From NCBI RefSeq assembly GCF_001729965.1, contig NZ_JRWK01000008.1:1-64000 (forward strand): 64,000 nucleotides of DNA. The letters are read 5' to 3'. The notes beneath the pieces are model-generated. The model had not been told where the DNA came from. It did not search any database and was given only the letters and a program-made list of their open reading frames with translations. Both the position numbers and the translations under genes were made by a program. The stretch is from Methanosphaera sp. WGK6 (GTDB lineage: Archaea; Methanobacteriota; Methanobacteria; Methanobacteriales; Methanobacteriaceae). Position 1 is the first letter of the stretch, and the number at the start of each line of letters is the position of its first letter. Positions 9,413-21,690 of the stretch are shown here, piece after piece.

Positions 9413-10150
9413 ATGAATGTATTATCTGCAATGGCTGGAATTACAGATGGTGAATTTTGTAAGAAATTTACAAAACAAAATATTAATATTATAACATTAG
9501 GTGGTTACAATACAGATATGGAAAGCTTTAAAGCAGGACTTGAAAATTCTGTTGAAAATAGACGAGAATTTTTAACATGTCCCCATCATTTATCTGTTGA
9601 AATATCCGAACAAATCGAACTAATAAAAGAATATAATCCATCATGGAATGGATTAATAAATGTTAATTTACGAGGAACTAGACCAGAATCATTTAAAATT
9701 CTTAAAGATAATAAAGATATAGATATTTTAGAAATTAATGCGCATTGCAGACAAAAAGCTACTGTTAATGCGGGTGCAGGACAAGCATTATTGCAAAATC
9801 CCGACATGTTAGCAGAAATCCTAGAAGAAGTTTCTAAACATTCCTATTATGATATTTGTGTTAAAATTCGTGCTAATGTATGTAATGTAGATACTTTGAA
9901 AATTATTGAACTAATAGAATCATATAATGTTAAATATTTACATGTAGATGCTACAAATCCCGGAATTATGGAAGCAGATTATGATATTCTTAATAAAATT
10001 ACTAACATGACAAATATGCATATAATTGGAAATAATAGTGTAACCTGCCATGAGGATTATTTGAAAATGAAAGATACTGGTGTAGATAGTGTTTCTGTTG
10101 CACGTGCTGCTATGGATGGAGATGTAACTCATATATTTAATGAAAAGTAA
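9413..10150 (+). CDS. Archaeal nifR3/Dus-related TIM-barrel protein
   Basis: A TIM barrel of the dihydrouridine-synthase/dihydroorotate-dehydrogenase type. The start MNVLSAMAGITDGEF resembles the flavin-binding PMAGVTD of tRNA-dihydrouridine synthases, and VNLRGTRPESF, EINAHCRQ and VARAAMDGD mark later strands. It matches the archaeal nifR3-related subfamily rather than true Dus enzymes, and its substrate is unknown. GGTGTA precedes the start codon. It is flanked by 109 and 137 bases of AT-rich sequence, so it is probably a single transcription unit. Confidence 0.72.
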   Translation: MNVLSAMAGITDGEFCKKFTKQNINIITLGGYNTDMESFKAGLENSVENRREFLTCPHHLSVEISEQIELIKEYNPSWNGLINVNLRGTRPESFKILKDNKDIDILEINAHCRQKATVNAGAGQALLQNPDMLAEILEEVSKHSYYDICVKIRANVCNVDTLKIIELIESYNVKYLHVDATNPGIMEADYDILNKITNMTNMHIIGNNSVTCHEDYLKMKDTGVDSVSVARAAMDGDVTHIFNEK

Positions 10151-10287
10151 TATATATTTCATGATTTTATAAAAAGAATAATTACTATAAAAATCATATA
10201 ATATAATATTAAAATATTTTATAAAAAAAATTATATCCAGATAATAATTAACATAATAATTTTATAATCAAATAAGGAGTGATTAGA

Positions 10288-10770
10288 ATGGGATGGGATG
10301 ATGCGCCAGCTCATGTATGTAGAGGAGGAGATGTAAGAGGTTTAGCTTTTTGCTGCCCACCTGTAAAACCATGTCCAGTACATACTAAAATAGCAGAAGT
10401 AGGTTTAAGTCCACAAGAATTTGTGAACATTAAAGAAGAATTTGGTAAAAGAACAGAACTTGGAAAAGGAACAGGAACCTGTTTCGGATCCTTAATTTGG
10501 TGTTGTAAAGGCTCAAAACCATGTCCTCTAAGAGATTCTGTACTTCAATCCATAGGTATGTCTATGGACACATATATGACATTAAAAAAAGAATTGGCAG
10601 AAGAAATTGTGAAACATTCTAATGTTAATAGCATAACCTATTCCGAAGAAGATGTTGCTACTCTTGCATCAACATTCGAAATTAGTGTTGAAGAAGCTAA
10701 ATCAGCATTAAATGAATCAGGAAATGATTTAAAAACTGCAATTAAAAATCTTAGACTTAAAAGTTTATAA
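10288..10770 (+). CDS. Methanogenesis marker protein 9 with C-terminal UBA-like helix bundle
   Basis: The opening [29 protein letters not shown] and the later [21 protein letters not shown] are Cys-rich blocks that I recognise as methanogenesis marker 9; the Cys pairs suggest metal or Fe-S binding. Function is unknown. The last 40 residues ([28 protein letters not shown]) look like the UBA/NAC-type helical domain. ATG 10288 is chosen because GGAGTGAT lies six bases upstream; an in-frame GTG overlaps that site and is unlikely. The stop codon lies inside a terminator-like hairpin. Confidence 0.75.
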   Translation: MGWDDAPAHVCRGGDVRGLAFCCPPVKPCPVHTKIAEVGLSPQEFVNIKEEFGKRTELGKGTGTCFGSLIWCCKGSKPCPLRDSVLQSIGMSMDTYMTLKKELAEEIVKHSNVNSITYSEEDVATLASTFEISVEEAKSALNESGNDLKTAIKNLRLKSL

Positions 10771-10790
10771 CCTATTATAAACTTTTTTTA
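10759..10790 (+). terminator. Terminator-like hairpin after marker 9 gene
   Basis: A perfect 12-bp stem (10759-10770 with 10775-10786, arms AAAAGTTTATAA-like) with loop CCTA, followed by a run of seven T from 10783. The gene stop codon is the last codon of the left arm. Confidence 0.7.
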
Positions 10791-10819
10791 CTATTTTTAA
10801 ATAAAACTAGGGGAAATTT

Positions 10820-11446
10820 ATGGGATTAACATCACTATTTTTAGATATGATTGATAAAAATGTATTAATTATAGGTACAGGTTCTGTTGGAATTAGAAGA
10901 ACTAGACGCTTTTTAGATGCAGGAGCTAATGTTTCTATTATCACTAAAAATCTTGATGATAAAATAAGAAAAGAATTTCAAGATAAAGGTGCTAAATTCT
11001 ATGAAGAAAAATATCTTGATGAATTAATTGATACCTGTGATTTAGTAGTTGTTGCTACTGATGATTTAAAACTTAATCAAGACATTTCCATTAAAGCTCA
11101 AGATAAACTAGTTAATTGTGCTAGTGATATTTCATTAAGTAATGTTATTGTTCCATCCACATTTAATATAGGTCCTGTGACTGTTTCTTTATATACTGGT
11201 TCTAAAAGTCCTCTTATGGCCAAAGAATTACGTAAAAAGATTCAAAAGATAATTACTGAAGAAGACATTATGAATATTGAATTACAAGAATATCTTAGAA
11301 TATTACTTAAAGAACATATTCCTAGTCAAAAAGAAAGAAAACAATATATGATTAGTATAAATTCAAATAGTGAAATACAAGAATTACTTAAAAATGGTGA
11401 ATTAGAAAAAGCTAAGACTTATGTTAAAAATATAATTTTAAATTAA
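10820..11446 (+). CDS. Precorrin-2 dehydrogenase / siroheme synthase (Met8p/CysG N-terminal type)
   Basis: Oxidises precorrin-2 to sirohydrochlorin with NAD and may insert iron. The Rossmann loop is at about 18-24 (IIGTGSVGIRR), and SLYTGSKSPLMAKELR is the family block after the NAD domain. The length of 208 equals the stand-alone archaeal form with no SUMT domain. It is 41 bases ahead of hemA in the same direction, making a tetrapyrrole unit. Sirohydrochlorin is the branch point to siroheme, corrinoids and F430. Confidence 0.88.
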   Translation: MGLTSLFLDMIDKNVLIIGTGSVGIRRTRRFLDAGANVSIITKNLDDKIRKEFQDKGAKFYEEKYLDELIDTCDLVVVATDDLKLNQDISIKAQDKLVNCASDISLSNVIVPSTFNIGPVTVSLYTGSKSPLMAKELRKKIQKIITEEDIMNIELQEYLRILLKEHIPSQKERKQYMISINSNSEIQELLKNGELEKAKTYVKNIILN

Positions 11447-11487
11447 ATAAGATAAATACAATGTTATAATAAAAAGGGAGTCATTCA

Positions 11488-12678
11488 ATGCTAGCAAATA
11501 TTCGTATAGATTTTAAGATAGCTGATATAGAGACTATGGAAAATTCTTATACTAAATTAGATAGTATAATTAAAGAATTACATGAAAAAATTGAAATTAA
11601 AGAAGAAATAACTTTAAAAACATGTAATAGATACGAAGTTTACTTAATTGTAGATGAAGATATCAATATTCCAACAACCACATTTATTGTAGAAAAGGAT
11701 GATGTTGCTATTAATCATTTATTAAGATTAGCATCAGGTTTAGAATCCATGATTATGGGTGAAGATCAAATTCTCGGACAAATAAAAACTGCACGTAAAA
11801 ATGCTATAAAAAATAACACTATTGGACCTAAACTTGAAAAAGTATTTACAAAGGCAATACATGTTGGCCAATCCATACGTAAAAATACTCATATTAATGA
11901 AGGTGGTGTTTCAATTGGAAGTGGTGCTGTAGAATTAATTGAAGAAAAATATGGTTCACTTGAAGGAAAAAATGTTCTCATAGTTGGCGCAGGTGAAATG
12001 GGAACTGTTGTTTCAAAGGCATTACTTGAAAAAGGAACTAATGCTATTGTAGTGGCTAATAGAACCTATGATAAAGCTATAGAACTTGCTAAAGAACTAG
12101 ATGGAATTGCTATTAAATTTAATGAAATGGATAAATCTCTTGATAAAATAGATGTTCTTATAAGTGCTACTGGAGCCCCTCATATTTTAATAAACAAGGA
12201 AAGATTATCCTTTTTACCAGAACATCATTTGTCAAATATGATTATGCTGGACTTGGCAAATCCTCGTGATATTGATGATAATGTGCGTGAGTTAAATATT
12301 AAATTATTTAATATAGATGATTTAAGATACATTACTGATAAAAATAAAGAACGTCGTGTTCAAGAAGCTATTAAAGCAGAAGCTATTATTGAAGAAGAAA
12401 CCATTCTTCTTAAAGCAGCACTTAAAGAAATGGAAATAACACCAATTTTATCTTCACTTAATATTGAAGCTGAAAAAATAAGAACTCAAGAAATTGAGAA
12501 AACATTACACATGCTTGATTTAAATGAAAAAGAAACTAAAATTATTAATCAATTAACTAGAAGTATAACTGATAAATTATTATTTAACATAATTAAAAAT
12601 TTAAAAGCAGCTGTTAATAATGATGATGATGAAGCAATTGATAATGCTAAAAAAATCCTTCTTAAATACCCTGAATAG
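11488..12678 (+). CDS. hemA: Glutamyl-tRNA reductase
   Basis: First committed step of tetrapyrrole synthesis: reduces glutamyl-tRNA(Glu) to glutamate-1-semialdehyde with NADPH. The catalytic Cys is C46 in LKTCNRYEVY, the substrate-binding SGLESMIMGEDQILGQ block follows, the NADPH loop is VLIVGAGEMG, and a C-terminal dimerisation helix closes the protein. 396 residues is normal. GGGAGTCAT lies ahead of the ATG. Flanked by the Met8-like gene, it feeds the F430 and corrinoid genes found elsewhere in the window. Confidence 0.93.
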   Translation: MLANIRIDFKIADIETMENSYTKLDSIIKELHEKIEIKEEITLKTCNRYEVYLIVDEDINIPTTTFIVEKDDVAINHLLRLASGLESMIMGEDQILGQIKTARKNAIKNNTIGPKLEKVFTKAIHVGQSIRKNTHINEGGVSIGSGAVELIEEKYGSLEGKNVLIVGAGEMGTVVSKALLEKGTNAIVVANRTYDKAIELAKELDGIAIKFNEMDKSLDKIDVLISATGAPHILINKERLSFLPEHHLSNMIMLDLANPRDIDDNVRELNIKLFNIDDLRYITDKNKERRVQEAIKAEAIIEEETILLKAALKEMEITPILSSLNIEAEKIRTQEIEKTLHMLDLNEKETKIINQLTRSITDKLLFNIIKNLKAAVNNDDDEAIDNAKKILLKYPE

Positions 12679-12872
12679 ATTAATATATTTTTCATTCCTT
12701 AAATTTTTTTAAAATATTTATTTAAAATTTACAATTGACTATCATTTATCTAAAACTCTTTTTATAAGAATACATTATATCATTAAAACTATTTAATTAA
12801 ACAAAAGATAAATATATTATTAATTTAATAATAATTATTATAATAAAATCAATGATATAGAAGGTAACTTAA

Positions 12873-13331
12873 ATGTTCGAAAAAATATTATTACCTACAG
12901 ATGGTTCTAAAAATTCTGAAAAAGCTATTGAATATGCATTATCCATTATTGATAAAAAAGAATCTGAAATTATCATACTTAATGTTGTAGATAGTGTGTA
13001 CTTAACAGGACTTCCAGAAGAAGATTTAATTACAAAATCAGAACTTATCTTAGAAGAAGAAAGTAAAAAAGTAACTAAACATGTTGAAGATATAATTAAA
13101 AATCTTGAAAAAGAAAAAGGTATCGATGCAAGTAAACTGACTCTCACACCTATGACCCTCGAAGGTAATGCTGCTGACGTTATTCTAAAAGTTTCTGAAA
13201 ACGAAAATATAGATTTAATTGTTATTGCAAGTAGTGGAAAACATATGCTTGACAGATTCTTATTAGGTAGTGTGACTGAAAAAACAGTGCGCCATACTAA
13301 AGTACCTATACTTGTTATTCCTAACAAATAA
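12873..13331 (+). CDS. Universal stress protein, UspA family
   Basis: A single Usp domain of 152 residues. It has MFEKILLPTDGSKNSEKAIEYAL at the N-terminus and the ATP-binding C-terminal loop IASSGKHMLDRFLLGSVTEKTV (G-x2-G-x9-G-S/T-like, with partial deviations), ending in VPILVI. It probably binds ATP. GAAGGTAA precedes the start. The gene ends in a short hairpin with a T-run. Confidence 0.88.
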   Translation: MFEKILLPTDGSKNSEKAIEYALSIIDKKESEIIILNVVDSVYLTGLPEEDLITKSELILEEESKKVTKHVEDIIKNLEKEKGIDASKLTLTPMTLEGNAADVILKVSENENIDLIVIASSGKHMLDRFLLGSVTEKTVRHTKVPILVIPNK

Positions 13332-13338
13332 ATTTATT

Positions 13339-13366
13339 ATACTCTATTATGAGTATCTTTTTTTCT
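13339..13366 (+). terminator. Terminator-like hairpin after the universal stress protein gene
   Basis: A 6-bp stem ATACTC (13339-13344) and GAGTAT (13351-13356) with a 6-base loop, followed by CTTTTTTTCT and more T-rich sequence. Confidence 0.5.
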
Positions 13367-13380
13367 ATTTTTTATTTTAT

Positions 13381-13484
13381 GAGTGTCCTCTAAAATTCAA
13401 AATCAACTTTTAATAATAGTGAATATTACTTCAATAGTAAAATAAAGAAAATTTTACAATGCATTTATTTTTGGTGAACACACT
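13381..13484 (+). repeat. Dispersed MITE-like element, copy R1
   Basis: About 104 bp, non-coding. Opens with GAGTGTCCTCTAAAATTC and ends with ATTTATTTTTGGTGAACACA. The reverse complement of the right end (TGTGTTCACCAAAAATAAAT) resembles the left end, so the ends form imperfect inverted repeats. A second copy with high similarity over its full length is at 21691-21796, and partial copies are at 1-70 and 42826-42905. Confidence 0.6.
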
Positions 13485-13722
13485 TATGATGAATTTTATA
13501 ATAAACTTTCTCCTAAATATATATTTATTATAAGTTTTAAGTTAATAAGTATAACTTATAACTAATAAGTTTATAATTAAAAATAAAAACTATAAAAACT
13601 AAATAAATAAATATTGCTACTTAATTAAGAAAAAATAAAAAAATAATACTTAATAATTAGCTTAAAAAGCCAATAATTCTAAATTAACAACAATAAAAAT
13701 CATTTTAGAAGGAGGAACAAAT
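13485..13722. other. Non-coding leader of gatD with an ATAAGTT-rich cluster
   Basis: From about 13531 to 13575 the motif ATAAGTT and its complement AACTTAT recur at short intervals (TTATAAGTTTTAAGTTAATA and following). Similar clusters occur at 19322-19400 and 21855-21930. The strong GAAGGAGGA site for gatD ends this stretch. No gene is seen. Confidence 0.45.
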
Positions 13723-15039
13723 TTGGTATATGAAGGCTATCTGAAAGATTTTCTGGACATATCAAACATTACTGTAGGTGACATAGTAAAAATAACAAAA
13801 GCTAATGTAGAACACACAGGAATGCTTCTTGAAAAACCAGATTATACAAACAAAGACACCATTATAATAAAATTAAATAGTGGATATAATATTGGTGTAA
13901 ACATAAAAGATGCTAAAATAGAAAAAATCAGTGAAGGATCAAAACCACAAATAGAACTTGATCCTGTTGACAAACAAATATCAAAAGATAAACAAAATCT
14001 ATCTATACTTTCTACTGGTGGAACAGTCGCAAGTGTTATTGACTATAAAACAGGGGCAGTACACCCTGCATTCACAGCAGATGACCTACTGCGTGCAACA
14101 CCAGAATTAGTAGACCATGCCAACATTACTGCAAAAGCAATATTCAATATTCTAAGTGAAAACATGAAACCAGAATATTGGAAAAAAACAGCAGAAGAAG
14201 TATATAATGAAATTAATAATGGTGCAGATGGAGTAGTTATTGCTCATGGAACAGATACCATGCATTATACTGCATCAGCATTAAGTTTCATGATAGATAC
14301 CCCCGTACCTATTGTTTTAACAGGTGCACAAAGAAGTTCTGACAGACCATCCTCAGATGCATTTACAAATCTTATGGCTTCAGTTACTGCTGCAAAATCA
14401 GATGTTGCTGAAGTAACAATCTGTATGCATGGTACAGAAGATGATTCATACTGTGATTTACACAGAGGAACAAGAGCACGTAAAATGCATACATCCCGTA
14501 GAGATACATTCACAAGTATAAATATGAATCCTATCGCTAAAATAGAAGATAATACTGTAACAATTAATGATATAGAAGTCCCATATACAAAAAGAAATGA
14601 AGAAACACTTGCATTAAATAATGATATTTCTGAAAAAGTTGCATTAATTAAAATGTATCCCGGTATTGCACCAGAACTTATAGATATCTATGTAGATAAA
14701 GGATATGAGGGTCTTGTAATTGAAGGAACAGGACTAGGACATTGTTCTGATGAAGTAATTGAAAGTATTTCCCGTGCAACTAGTGAAAAAATTCCAGTTG
14801 TAATGACTTCACAATGTATATTTGGACGTACAAACATGAATGTATATAGTAGTGGTCGTAGATTATTACAAAATAATGTAATTTCTGTAAGTGATATGTT
14901 ACCTGAAACAGCATATACTAAATTATCTTGGGTAACTGGACAAACAGAAAACTTAAATGAAATACAAAAATTAATGCAAACAAATCTTAAAGGAGAAATG
15001 GATACAACATTATCCCAAAATTACTTTATAAAAAACTAA
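13723..15039 (+). CDS. gatD: Glu-tRNA(Gln) amidotransferase subunit D
   Basis: The archaeal GatDE enzyme turns Glu-tRNA(Gln) into Gln-tRNA(Gln). GatD releases ammonia from glutamine. After an N-terminal beta-rich domain of about 80 residues comes an asparaginase-type domain. It has STGGTVAS (nucleophile Thr), [11 protein letters not shown] (second Thr-Asp pair) and the lysine-bearing region replaced by [14 protein letters not shown] as in the family. 438 residues is usual. The start is TTG, with GGAGGA six bases ahead, and no ATG is near. gatE follows 15 bases later. Confidence 0.93.
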   Translation: MVYEGYLKDFLDISNITVGDIVKITKANVEHTGMLLEKPDYTNKDTIIIKLNSGYNIGVNIKDAKIEKISEGSKPQIELDPVDKQISKDKQNLSILSTGGTVASVIDYKTGAVHPAFTADDLLRATPELVDHANITAKAIFNILSENMKPEYWKKTAEEVYNEINNGADGVVIAHGTDTMHYTASALSFMIDTPVPIVLTGAQRSSDRPSSDAFTNLMASVTAAKSDVAEVTICMHGTEDDSYCDLHRGTRARKMHTSRRDTFTSINMNPIAKIEDNTVTINDIEVPYTKRNEETLALNNDISEKVALIKMYPGIAPELIDIYVDKGYEGLVIEGTGLGHCSDEVIESISRATSEKIPVVMTSQCIFGRTNMNVYSSGRRLLQNNVISVSDMLPETAYTKLSWVTGQTENLNEIQKLMQTNLKGEMDTTLSQNYFIKN

Positions 15040-15054
15040 GAGGAGTGCTATAAA

Positions 15055-16953
15055 TTGTCCGAAGATAAATTTGATTATAAAGAATTAGGATTAATGATGG
15101 GATTAGAAATTCACCAACAATTAGACAGTAAAACAAAATTATTCTGCAGATGTCCAAATCATCTAACTGACAAAGAACCTGAAAGAAAAATATATAGAAG
15201 ACTAAGACCCACACAAAGTGAACTTGGAGAAATTGATAGAGCAGCATATGAAGAATCACAAAGAAATCTTCAATTCGTATATGAAGCATACAATCACCAT
15301 ACATGCCTAGTTGAAGCAGATGAAGAACCACCATCTAAACTAAATCAAGAAGCAGTAGATATTTCAATAATTCTTGCATCATTAATGCATATGAACGTAG
15401 TTGATGAATTCCATACAATGAGAAAACAAGTAATTGATGGAAGTAATACTAGTGGATTCCAAAGAACAGGAATTCTTGCAACTGATGGTTATGTTGAAAC
15501 AGAATTTGGTAATGTAACTATTGAAACATTAGGTTTAGAAGAAGATGCGGCAAGACGTATTGGTGAAGAAGAAGGTAAAATAGTATTCCGTTTAGATAGA
15601 TTAGGAATTCCTCTAGCTGAAATAACAACATCACCTGATATGAACCATCCATTACAAGTTAAAGATGTAGCCTACCAATTAGGTCAAATTCTAAGAAGTA
15701 CCAAAGTAAAAAGAGGATTAGGTACTATTAGACAAGATTTAAATATATCTATCCGTGAAGGTGCAAGAATAGAAGTTAAAGGAGTACAAGATCTTGAATT
15801 AATGCCAACAATGGTAGAAAATGAAGTTCAAAGACAACTAAAACTCATTGAAATTAGTAAAAAACTCCAAGAACGTGGTGCTAAAGTAGAAGAAAAAATT
15901 TATGATGTAACAGACTTATTCAAAAATACCGAATCTAAAATTGTTAAAACCATACTTGAGAAAGAAGATAGTCATGTTTTAGCAATTAAATTAAAACAAT
16001 TCAAAGGATTAATTGGTGTAGAAATTCAACCAGGAAAAAGATTAGGTACTGAATTCTCAGAACATGGAAAAAAAATGGGGGTTACTGGATTATTCCATAC
16101 TGATGAATTACCAAATTACGGTATAACCCAAGAAGAAGTAGAATCAGTGAATAAAAAATTAGAATTAGAAGAAGATGATGCATTTATACTTGTTGCTGAA
16201 GAAAGCCAAAAAGCATACAATGCACTTCATGAAGTTATTAAACGAGCAAAACAAGCACTCGAAGGAGTACCTGAAGAAACAAGACGTGCACAAGATAATG
16301 GAAATACCGAGTATTTAAGACCATTACCTACTGCTAGTAGAATGTATGTTGAAACTGATATTCCAACAGAAATAATTGATCCTGCCCGTGTTGAAAAAAT
16401 TGCATCTAATCTTCCAGAATTACCTAATGTTAAAAAAGAACGTATACAAAGAGAATACGAACTTAGTGAAGATTTAGCAGAACAATTAGTACAACGTAAT
16501 AATGCTGACTTATTTGAAGAAATCCAAAAAGAACTTCCAAATATGGATTCAGTGAAAATTGCATCAGATATTACATACACAATTAAAGATTTGAAAAGAG
16601 ATAATTATGATATCACTTGTTTAACAAAAAATATCCTTATAGAAATATTCAAACTTGTTGATGATGATATTATATCTTCAGCAGAAACAGAAGTTATTTT
16701 AAAAGATGCATGTAATGGCATTTCACCACAAGATTCTGTTAAAAAGAACAATCTTGAAAAATTATCTGATGATATTGTAGAATCAGCTATTAAAGAGATA
16801 ATAGAAGAAAATAAAAAGATGATTGAAGAAAGAAAAATGGGAGCAATGGGTCCTTTAATGGGTAAAGCTATGGCTAAATTTAAAGGAAAAGCAGATGGTC
16901 AAACTGTAAGTAATATTGTTAAAACTGAAATATTGAAAATTATAAATAAGTAA
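15055..16953 (+). CDS. gatE: Glu-tRNA(Gln) amidotransferase subunit E
   Basis: Kinase/transferase partner of GatD. It phosphorylates the Glu on tRNA(Gln) and binds the tRNA. The GatB-like core opens with [24 protein letters not shown], contains the archaea-specific AspRS-like insertion in the middle (about 270-410), and ends with a helical YqeY-like tail ([30 protein letters not shown]). 632 residues is typical. It also starts with TTG behind GAGGAG, as its partner does. Confidence 0.94.
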   Translation: MSEDKFDYKELGLMMGLEIHQQLDSKTKLFCRCPNHLTDKEPERKIYRRLRPTQSELGEIDRAAYEESQRNLQFVYEAYNHHTCLVEADEEPPSKLNQEAVDISIILASLMHMNVVDEFHTMRKQVIDGSNTSGFQRTGILATDGYVETEFGNVTIETLGLEEDAARRIGEEEGKIVFRLDRLGIPLAEITTSPDMNHPLQVKDVAYQLGQILRSTKVKRGLGTIRQDLNISIREGARIEVKGVQDLELMPTMVENEVQRQLKLIEISKKLQERGAKVEEKIYDVTDLFKNTESKIVKTILEKEDSHVLAIKLKQFKGLIGVEIQPGKRLGTEFSEHGKKMGVTGLFHTDELPNYGITQEEVESVNKKLELEEDDAFILVAEESQKAYNALHEVIKRAKQALEGVPEETRRAQDNGNTEYLRPLPTASRMYVETDIPTEIIDPARVEKIASNLPELPNVKKERIQREYELSEDLAEQLVQRNNADLFEEIQKELPNMDSVKIASDITYTIKDLKRDNYDITCLTKNILIEIFKLVDDDIISSAETEVILKDACNGISPQDSVKKNNLEKLSDDIVESAIKEIIEENKKMIEERKMGAMGPLMGKAMAKFKGKADGQTVSNIVKTEILKIINK

Positions 16954-17095
16954 ATATTTTATTTTTCTTACTCTTCTTTTTTTATACCTATCTTTTTTTG
17001 TGTTAATTATTTAATAATAAATAACATATACCTTTATTAAAGAAATAAATAATATTTAAAATAAAACCACTGATTAAAAAAAATAAGTGATAATT

Positions 17096-17998
17096 ATGTA
17101 TGATTTAGTAATTATTGGAGCTGGACCTGCAGGTCTTACAGCAGGAATTTATGCAGGAAGAGCGGGATTAAATACAATTATTTTAGATGCTGGTCAAAGT
17201 GGTGGAACAGTTAATACTGCACCATTAATCGAAAATTATCCTGGAATTGATAAAATATCGGGTACTGGATTAATGAAATCCATGACAGAGCAGACGAGAC
17301 AATATGTTGAAATTAAAGAATTTACTAAAGTTGAAAGTATTGACTCCTCCAGTGCAAATTCCTTTGAAGTAAAAACTAATAATGGAAACATTAATACTAG
17401 ATATATTATACTTGCTACAGGTACTCAATATAAAACTTTAGCTGTTGAAGGTGTTGACGAATTTAGTGGTAGAGGTGTATCTTATTGTGCTGTATGTGAT
17501 GGTACATTCTTTATTGACCAAGAAGTTATAGTAGTTGGTGGTGGAAATTCTGCTGCAACAGAAGCATTATATTTAAATCGTATTGGTGTAAAATGTAGTA
17601 TAGTTCATAGACGTGATAAATTACGATGTGATGCAAAGTTAGTATCTGATATTAAAGATGCAGGTATTAAAATATATTGGAATTCTGAATTAAAATCTGT
17701 GAAAGGTAATGGTAGAGTTGAAGAAGCTATTATTTATAATAACAAAACCAATAACGAAACTTGCATAAAAGTTAATGGTGTCTTTATTGCTATTGGCTAT
17801 AATCCAAATAATAGTCTTGCTAAGAAAATTAATATAAAATGTGATGATTCAGGATATATTTATACTGATAAAAATATGAAAACAAGCATCAATGGCATTT
17901 ATGCAGCAGGCAATGTGACAGGTGGTGTAAAACAAATAATTGTTTCTGCAGGTCAAGGAGCACAAGCAGCTACTGAAATACAAAATTTACTACTTTAA
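17096..17998 (+). CDS. trxB: Thioredoxin reductase
   Basis: FAD-dependent reductase of thioredoxin-like proteins. The FAD loop is at the N-terminus (IIGAGPAGLTAGIYAGRAG). The redox-active CAVC in YCAVCDGTFF and the second nucleotide loop VVGGGNSAATEALYL follow, then the FAD-binding end YAAGNVTGG. About 300 residues, as usual. ATG 17096 is preferred because GTGAT lies just upstream; an in-frame GTG at 17087 belongs to that site. In methanogens the electron donor may be F420H2 or NADPH; the sequence does not settle it. Confidence 0.9.
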   Translation: MYDLVIIGAGPAGLTAGIYAGRAGLNTIILDAGQSGGTVNTAPLIENYPGIDKISGTGLMKSMTEQTRQYVEIKEFTKVESIDSSSANSFEVKTNNGNINTRYIILATGTQYKTLAVEGVDEFSGRGVSYCAVCDGTFFIDQEVIVVGGGNSAATEALYLNRIGVKCSIVHRRDKLRCDAKLVSDIKDAGIKIYWNSELKSVKGNGRVEEAIIYNNKTNNETCIKVNGVFIAIGYNPNNSLAKKINIKCDDSGYIYTDKNMKTSINGIYAAGNVTGGVKQIIVSAGQGAQAATEIQNLLL

Positions 17999-18077
17999 AT
18001 TGATTCTCACTTAATAAAAAAGAGTATCTTTTAAAAAAAAAATTGTATGAATTAAAAAATAATTTAAGGGATTTTTT

Positions 18078-19193
18078 ATGAATAATAGACTTGAAAATAC
18101 ATATATATCAGAAAATCAATTAAGACAAGAAATAAGTAAACAAATGATTGAAGCTAAAGTAATAGTATTAAAACCAGTAGGTTATCCAATTGAAAGTAAT
18201 TTTATTGAAAGTCCAGAAATTGAAGTTACTAATAAAGAATTATTTGAAATTTATGCTAAAGATCAATGGAATGGTTATAAACTACATAAAAATCAATATA
18301 TTTTTGACCAAAAATTAATACCTGATTTTGCATTTCAAGTTATGGATATTAGACCAAATGATTCATATATTACTAATAATACGTCTATATTAGTTCTTGC
18401 ACAAGAAAACAAAGTTAAAACTACCTCTTCAAATAAAAATTATAAACTTAAAGATGTTATTGGTCAAGAAAAAGCAAAAAATAAAACTAAAATAATAACA
18501 AAGTATTTAGAAAATCCTGATAAATTTAAGGATTGGGCTCCTAAAAATATATTATTTTATGGAATGCCTGGAACTGGAAAAACTATGCTTGCACAAGCAT
18601 TAGCTAATGAATTAAATATACCTATTAAAATGATTAAAGCTACTAGTTTAATTGGAGATCATGTGGGTAATGGTTCTAGACAAATTCATGAATTATATGA
18701 AGAAGCTAGACAATCAAAACCATGTGTAATTTTTATTGATGAGATTGATGCTATAGCATTAGAACGTAAATTTCAGTCATTACGTGGTGATGTAACAGAA
18801 ATAGTAAATGCATTATTAACTGAACTTGATGGAATTGAAAATAATGATAGTATTATAACTATTTGTGCAACAAATACCCCTGAAATGTTAGATTATGCTA
18901 TTAGAAGTAGATTTGAAGAAGAAATTGAATTTATATTACCTACACGTGAAGAAAGAGAAGTTATTATTAAAAATAATATTTCAACATTACCTTTGGAATG
19001 TGTATTTGATGTGAACAAAGTTGTTGAGAAAACTAAAAATTTATCTGGTCGAGATATTAAAGAAAAAGTTTTAAAAACTGCTCTTCATAAAGCGATATCC
19101 AATTCTAAAGATTTTATTGATGATGAAGATATTAATTATGCAATTCATGAAACTAAAAAAGAAGTTAGTGTCTCCGATACAATGTTTGTATAA
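18078..19193 (+). CDS. Small archaeal AAA ATPase (COG1223-like)
   Basis: A single AAA module: Walker A GMPGTGKT at 162-169, Walker B IFIDEIDAI with DEID at 221-224, a sensor-1 ATNTPEML, an arginine-finger region IRSRFEEEI, and a C-terminal lid ending in SGRDIKEKVLKTALHKAI. The first 115 residues form a domain that I do not recognise. This resembles the archaeal family of predicted ATPases related to proteasome-activating and FtsH AAA proteins, with no protease domain. The substrate is unknown. It stands 80 bases downstream of trxB. Confidence 0.82.
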   Translation: MNNRLENTYISENQLRQEISKQMIEAKVIVLKPVGYPIESNFIESPEIEVTNKELFEIYAKDQWNGYKLHKNQYIFDQKLIPDFAFQVMDIRPNDSYITNNTSILVLAQENKVKTTSSNKNYKLKDVIGQEKAKNKTKIITKYLENPDKFKDWAPKNILFYGMPGTGKTMLAQALANELNIPIKMIKATSLIGDHVGNGSRQIHELYEEARQSKPCVIFIDEIDAIALERKFQSLRGDVTEIVNALLTELDGIENNDSIITICATNTPEMLDYAIRSRFEEEIEFILPTREEREVIIKNNISTLPLECVFDVNKVVEKTKNLSGRDIKEKVLKTALHKAISNSKDFIDDEDINYAIHETKKEVSVSDTMFV

Positions 19194-19620
19194 TTTTTAT
19201 TATCATGAAAATTTTTTTTATCCTCCACTCTTTTTTTTTGAATTAGTATTTTATTATCCATTCCAACTAAATCTATTTTATTTGATAGATAATGCTATTT
19301 TAGAAAAAATGAATTTTTATATATAAATAAGTTTTTAATTCAAGTTATTAAGTATAAGTTTTTATTTTTAAGTTATAATGAGATAAGTTATAAGTTATAA
19401 TTAATATCAAACAGATAACAATACCAAATAATCAATGCAAAATAATATACTTATCATAAGAATAATCTTTTATAATCTTATAAATAAGAAGTTATATTTA
19501 AAAATAGATATAAATAATAATTAAAATTAGTCATAAATAAAATAAATCTAATTAAAATAAAAATAAATTAAAATAAATAAAGAAAAAAATAATAAAAAAA
19601 CCTTAACTTGACAACAATGT
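19194..19620. other. Long AT-rich gap with ATAAGTT-rich cluster, no gene seen
   Basis: Begins with T-rich sequence after the AAA gene. From about 19322 to 19400 ATAAGTT/AAGTTATAA motifs repeat at least five times. The rest is low-complexity A/T sequence. No ribosome site with a sensible frame was found. Confidence 0.4.
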
Positions 19621-19629
19621 GTGAAAAGA

Positions 19630-21109
<1,480 letters not shown>

Positions 21110-21118
21110 ATACATTGT

Positions 21119-21151
21119 AAATTATGATTAAATTCATAATTTTCTTTTTTT
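21119..21151 (+). terminator. Terminator-like hairpin after gdhA
   Basis: AAATTATGA (21119-21127) pairs perfectly with TCATAATTT (21134-21142) over a 6-base loop, followed by CTTTTTTT. Confidence 0.6.
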
Positions 21152-21254
21152 AAAAAAAATATCACATCCTCAAAAAGAACTATTTTTTATTAGATAAATT
21201 AATTATATTCATTAAAATAATAATATAATAATAACTAATTTAGGAATTATTATC

Positions 21255-21665
21255 ATGAGTAAAACAGGATCAGTAGAAGAAAGAGACCTTGTTAATAAAT
21301 TATGGGCTGCAGGTTATGCTGCAATGAGAGCTCCTGCTAGTGGTGGTGCAACAAAACGGCCTTTACCCGATGTACTTGCAGGTAATGGAAAAAAATATCT
21401 GGCTATTGAAGTCAAATCCACACGTCAAGATCATATTTATATTGATAATGAAAAAATTACTAATCTAATTAAATTTTCTGAAATATTTGGCGCTACACCA
21501 TATGTTGGTGCAAAATTTATTAGAAAAGCTTGGCGTTTTATTAAACTGGAAGATTTACATGTTACTCGTAGTGAGAATTATCGTGTGAATACTGAATTAG
21601 CATTTAGTAAAGGACTTGATTTTGAGGAAATTATTGGTGAAAGTATTCAAACAAAATTATTATAA
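21255..21665 (+). CDS. hjc: Archaeal Holliday junction resolvase Hjc
   Basis: Nuclease that cuts four-way DNA junctions symmetrically. The active-site order of the family is present: a glutamate in GSVEERDLV, the RAPASGG loop, the aspartate in LPDVLAG, and E-x-K in AIEVKST. 136 residues is within the usual range. It is a single gene following gdhA by 145 bases. Confidence 0.92.
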   Translation: MSKTGSVEERDLVNKLWAAGYAAMRAPASGGATKRPLPDVLAGNGKKYLAIEVKSTRQDHIYIDNEKITNLIKFSEIFGATPYVGAKFIRKAWRFIKLEDLHVTRSENYRVNTELAFSKGLDFEEIIGESIQTKLL

Positions 21666-21690
21666 TTTTTTTAAGTTTTTTCTATTTTTT

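Noticed and set aside
12869-13327. 152-codon frame antisense to the universal stress gene
   Set aside because: The + strand gene has the full Usp motifs. The antisense frame has Ser/Phe-rich sequence with no recognisable structure.
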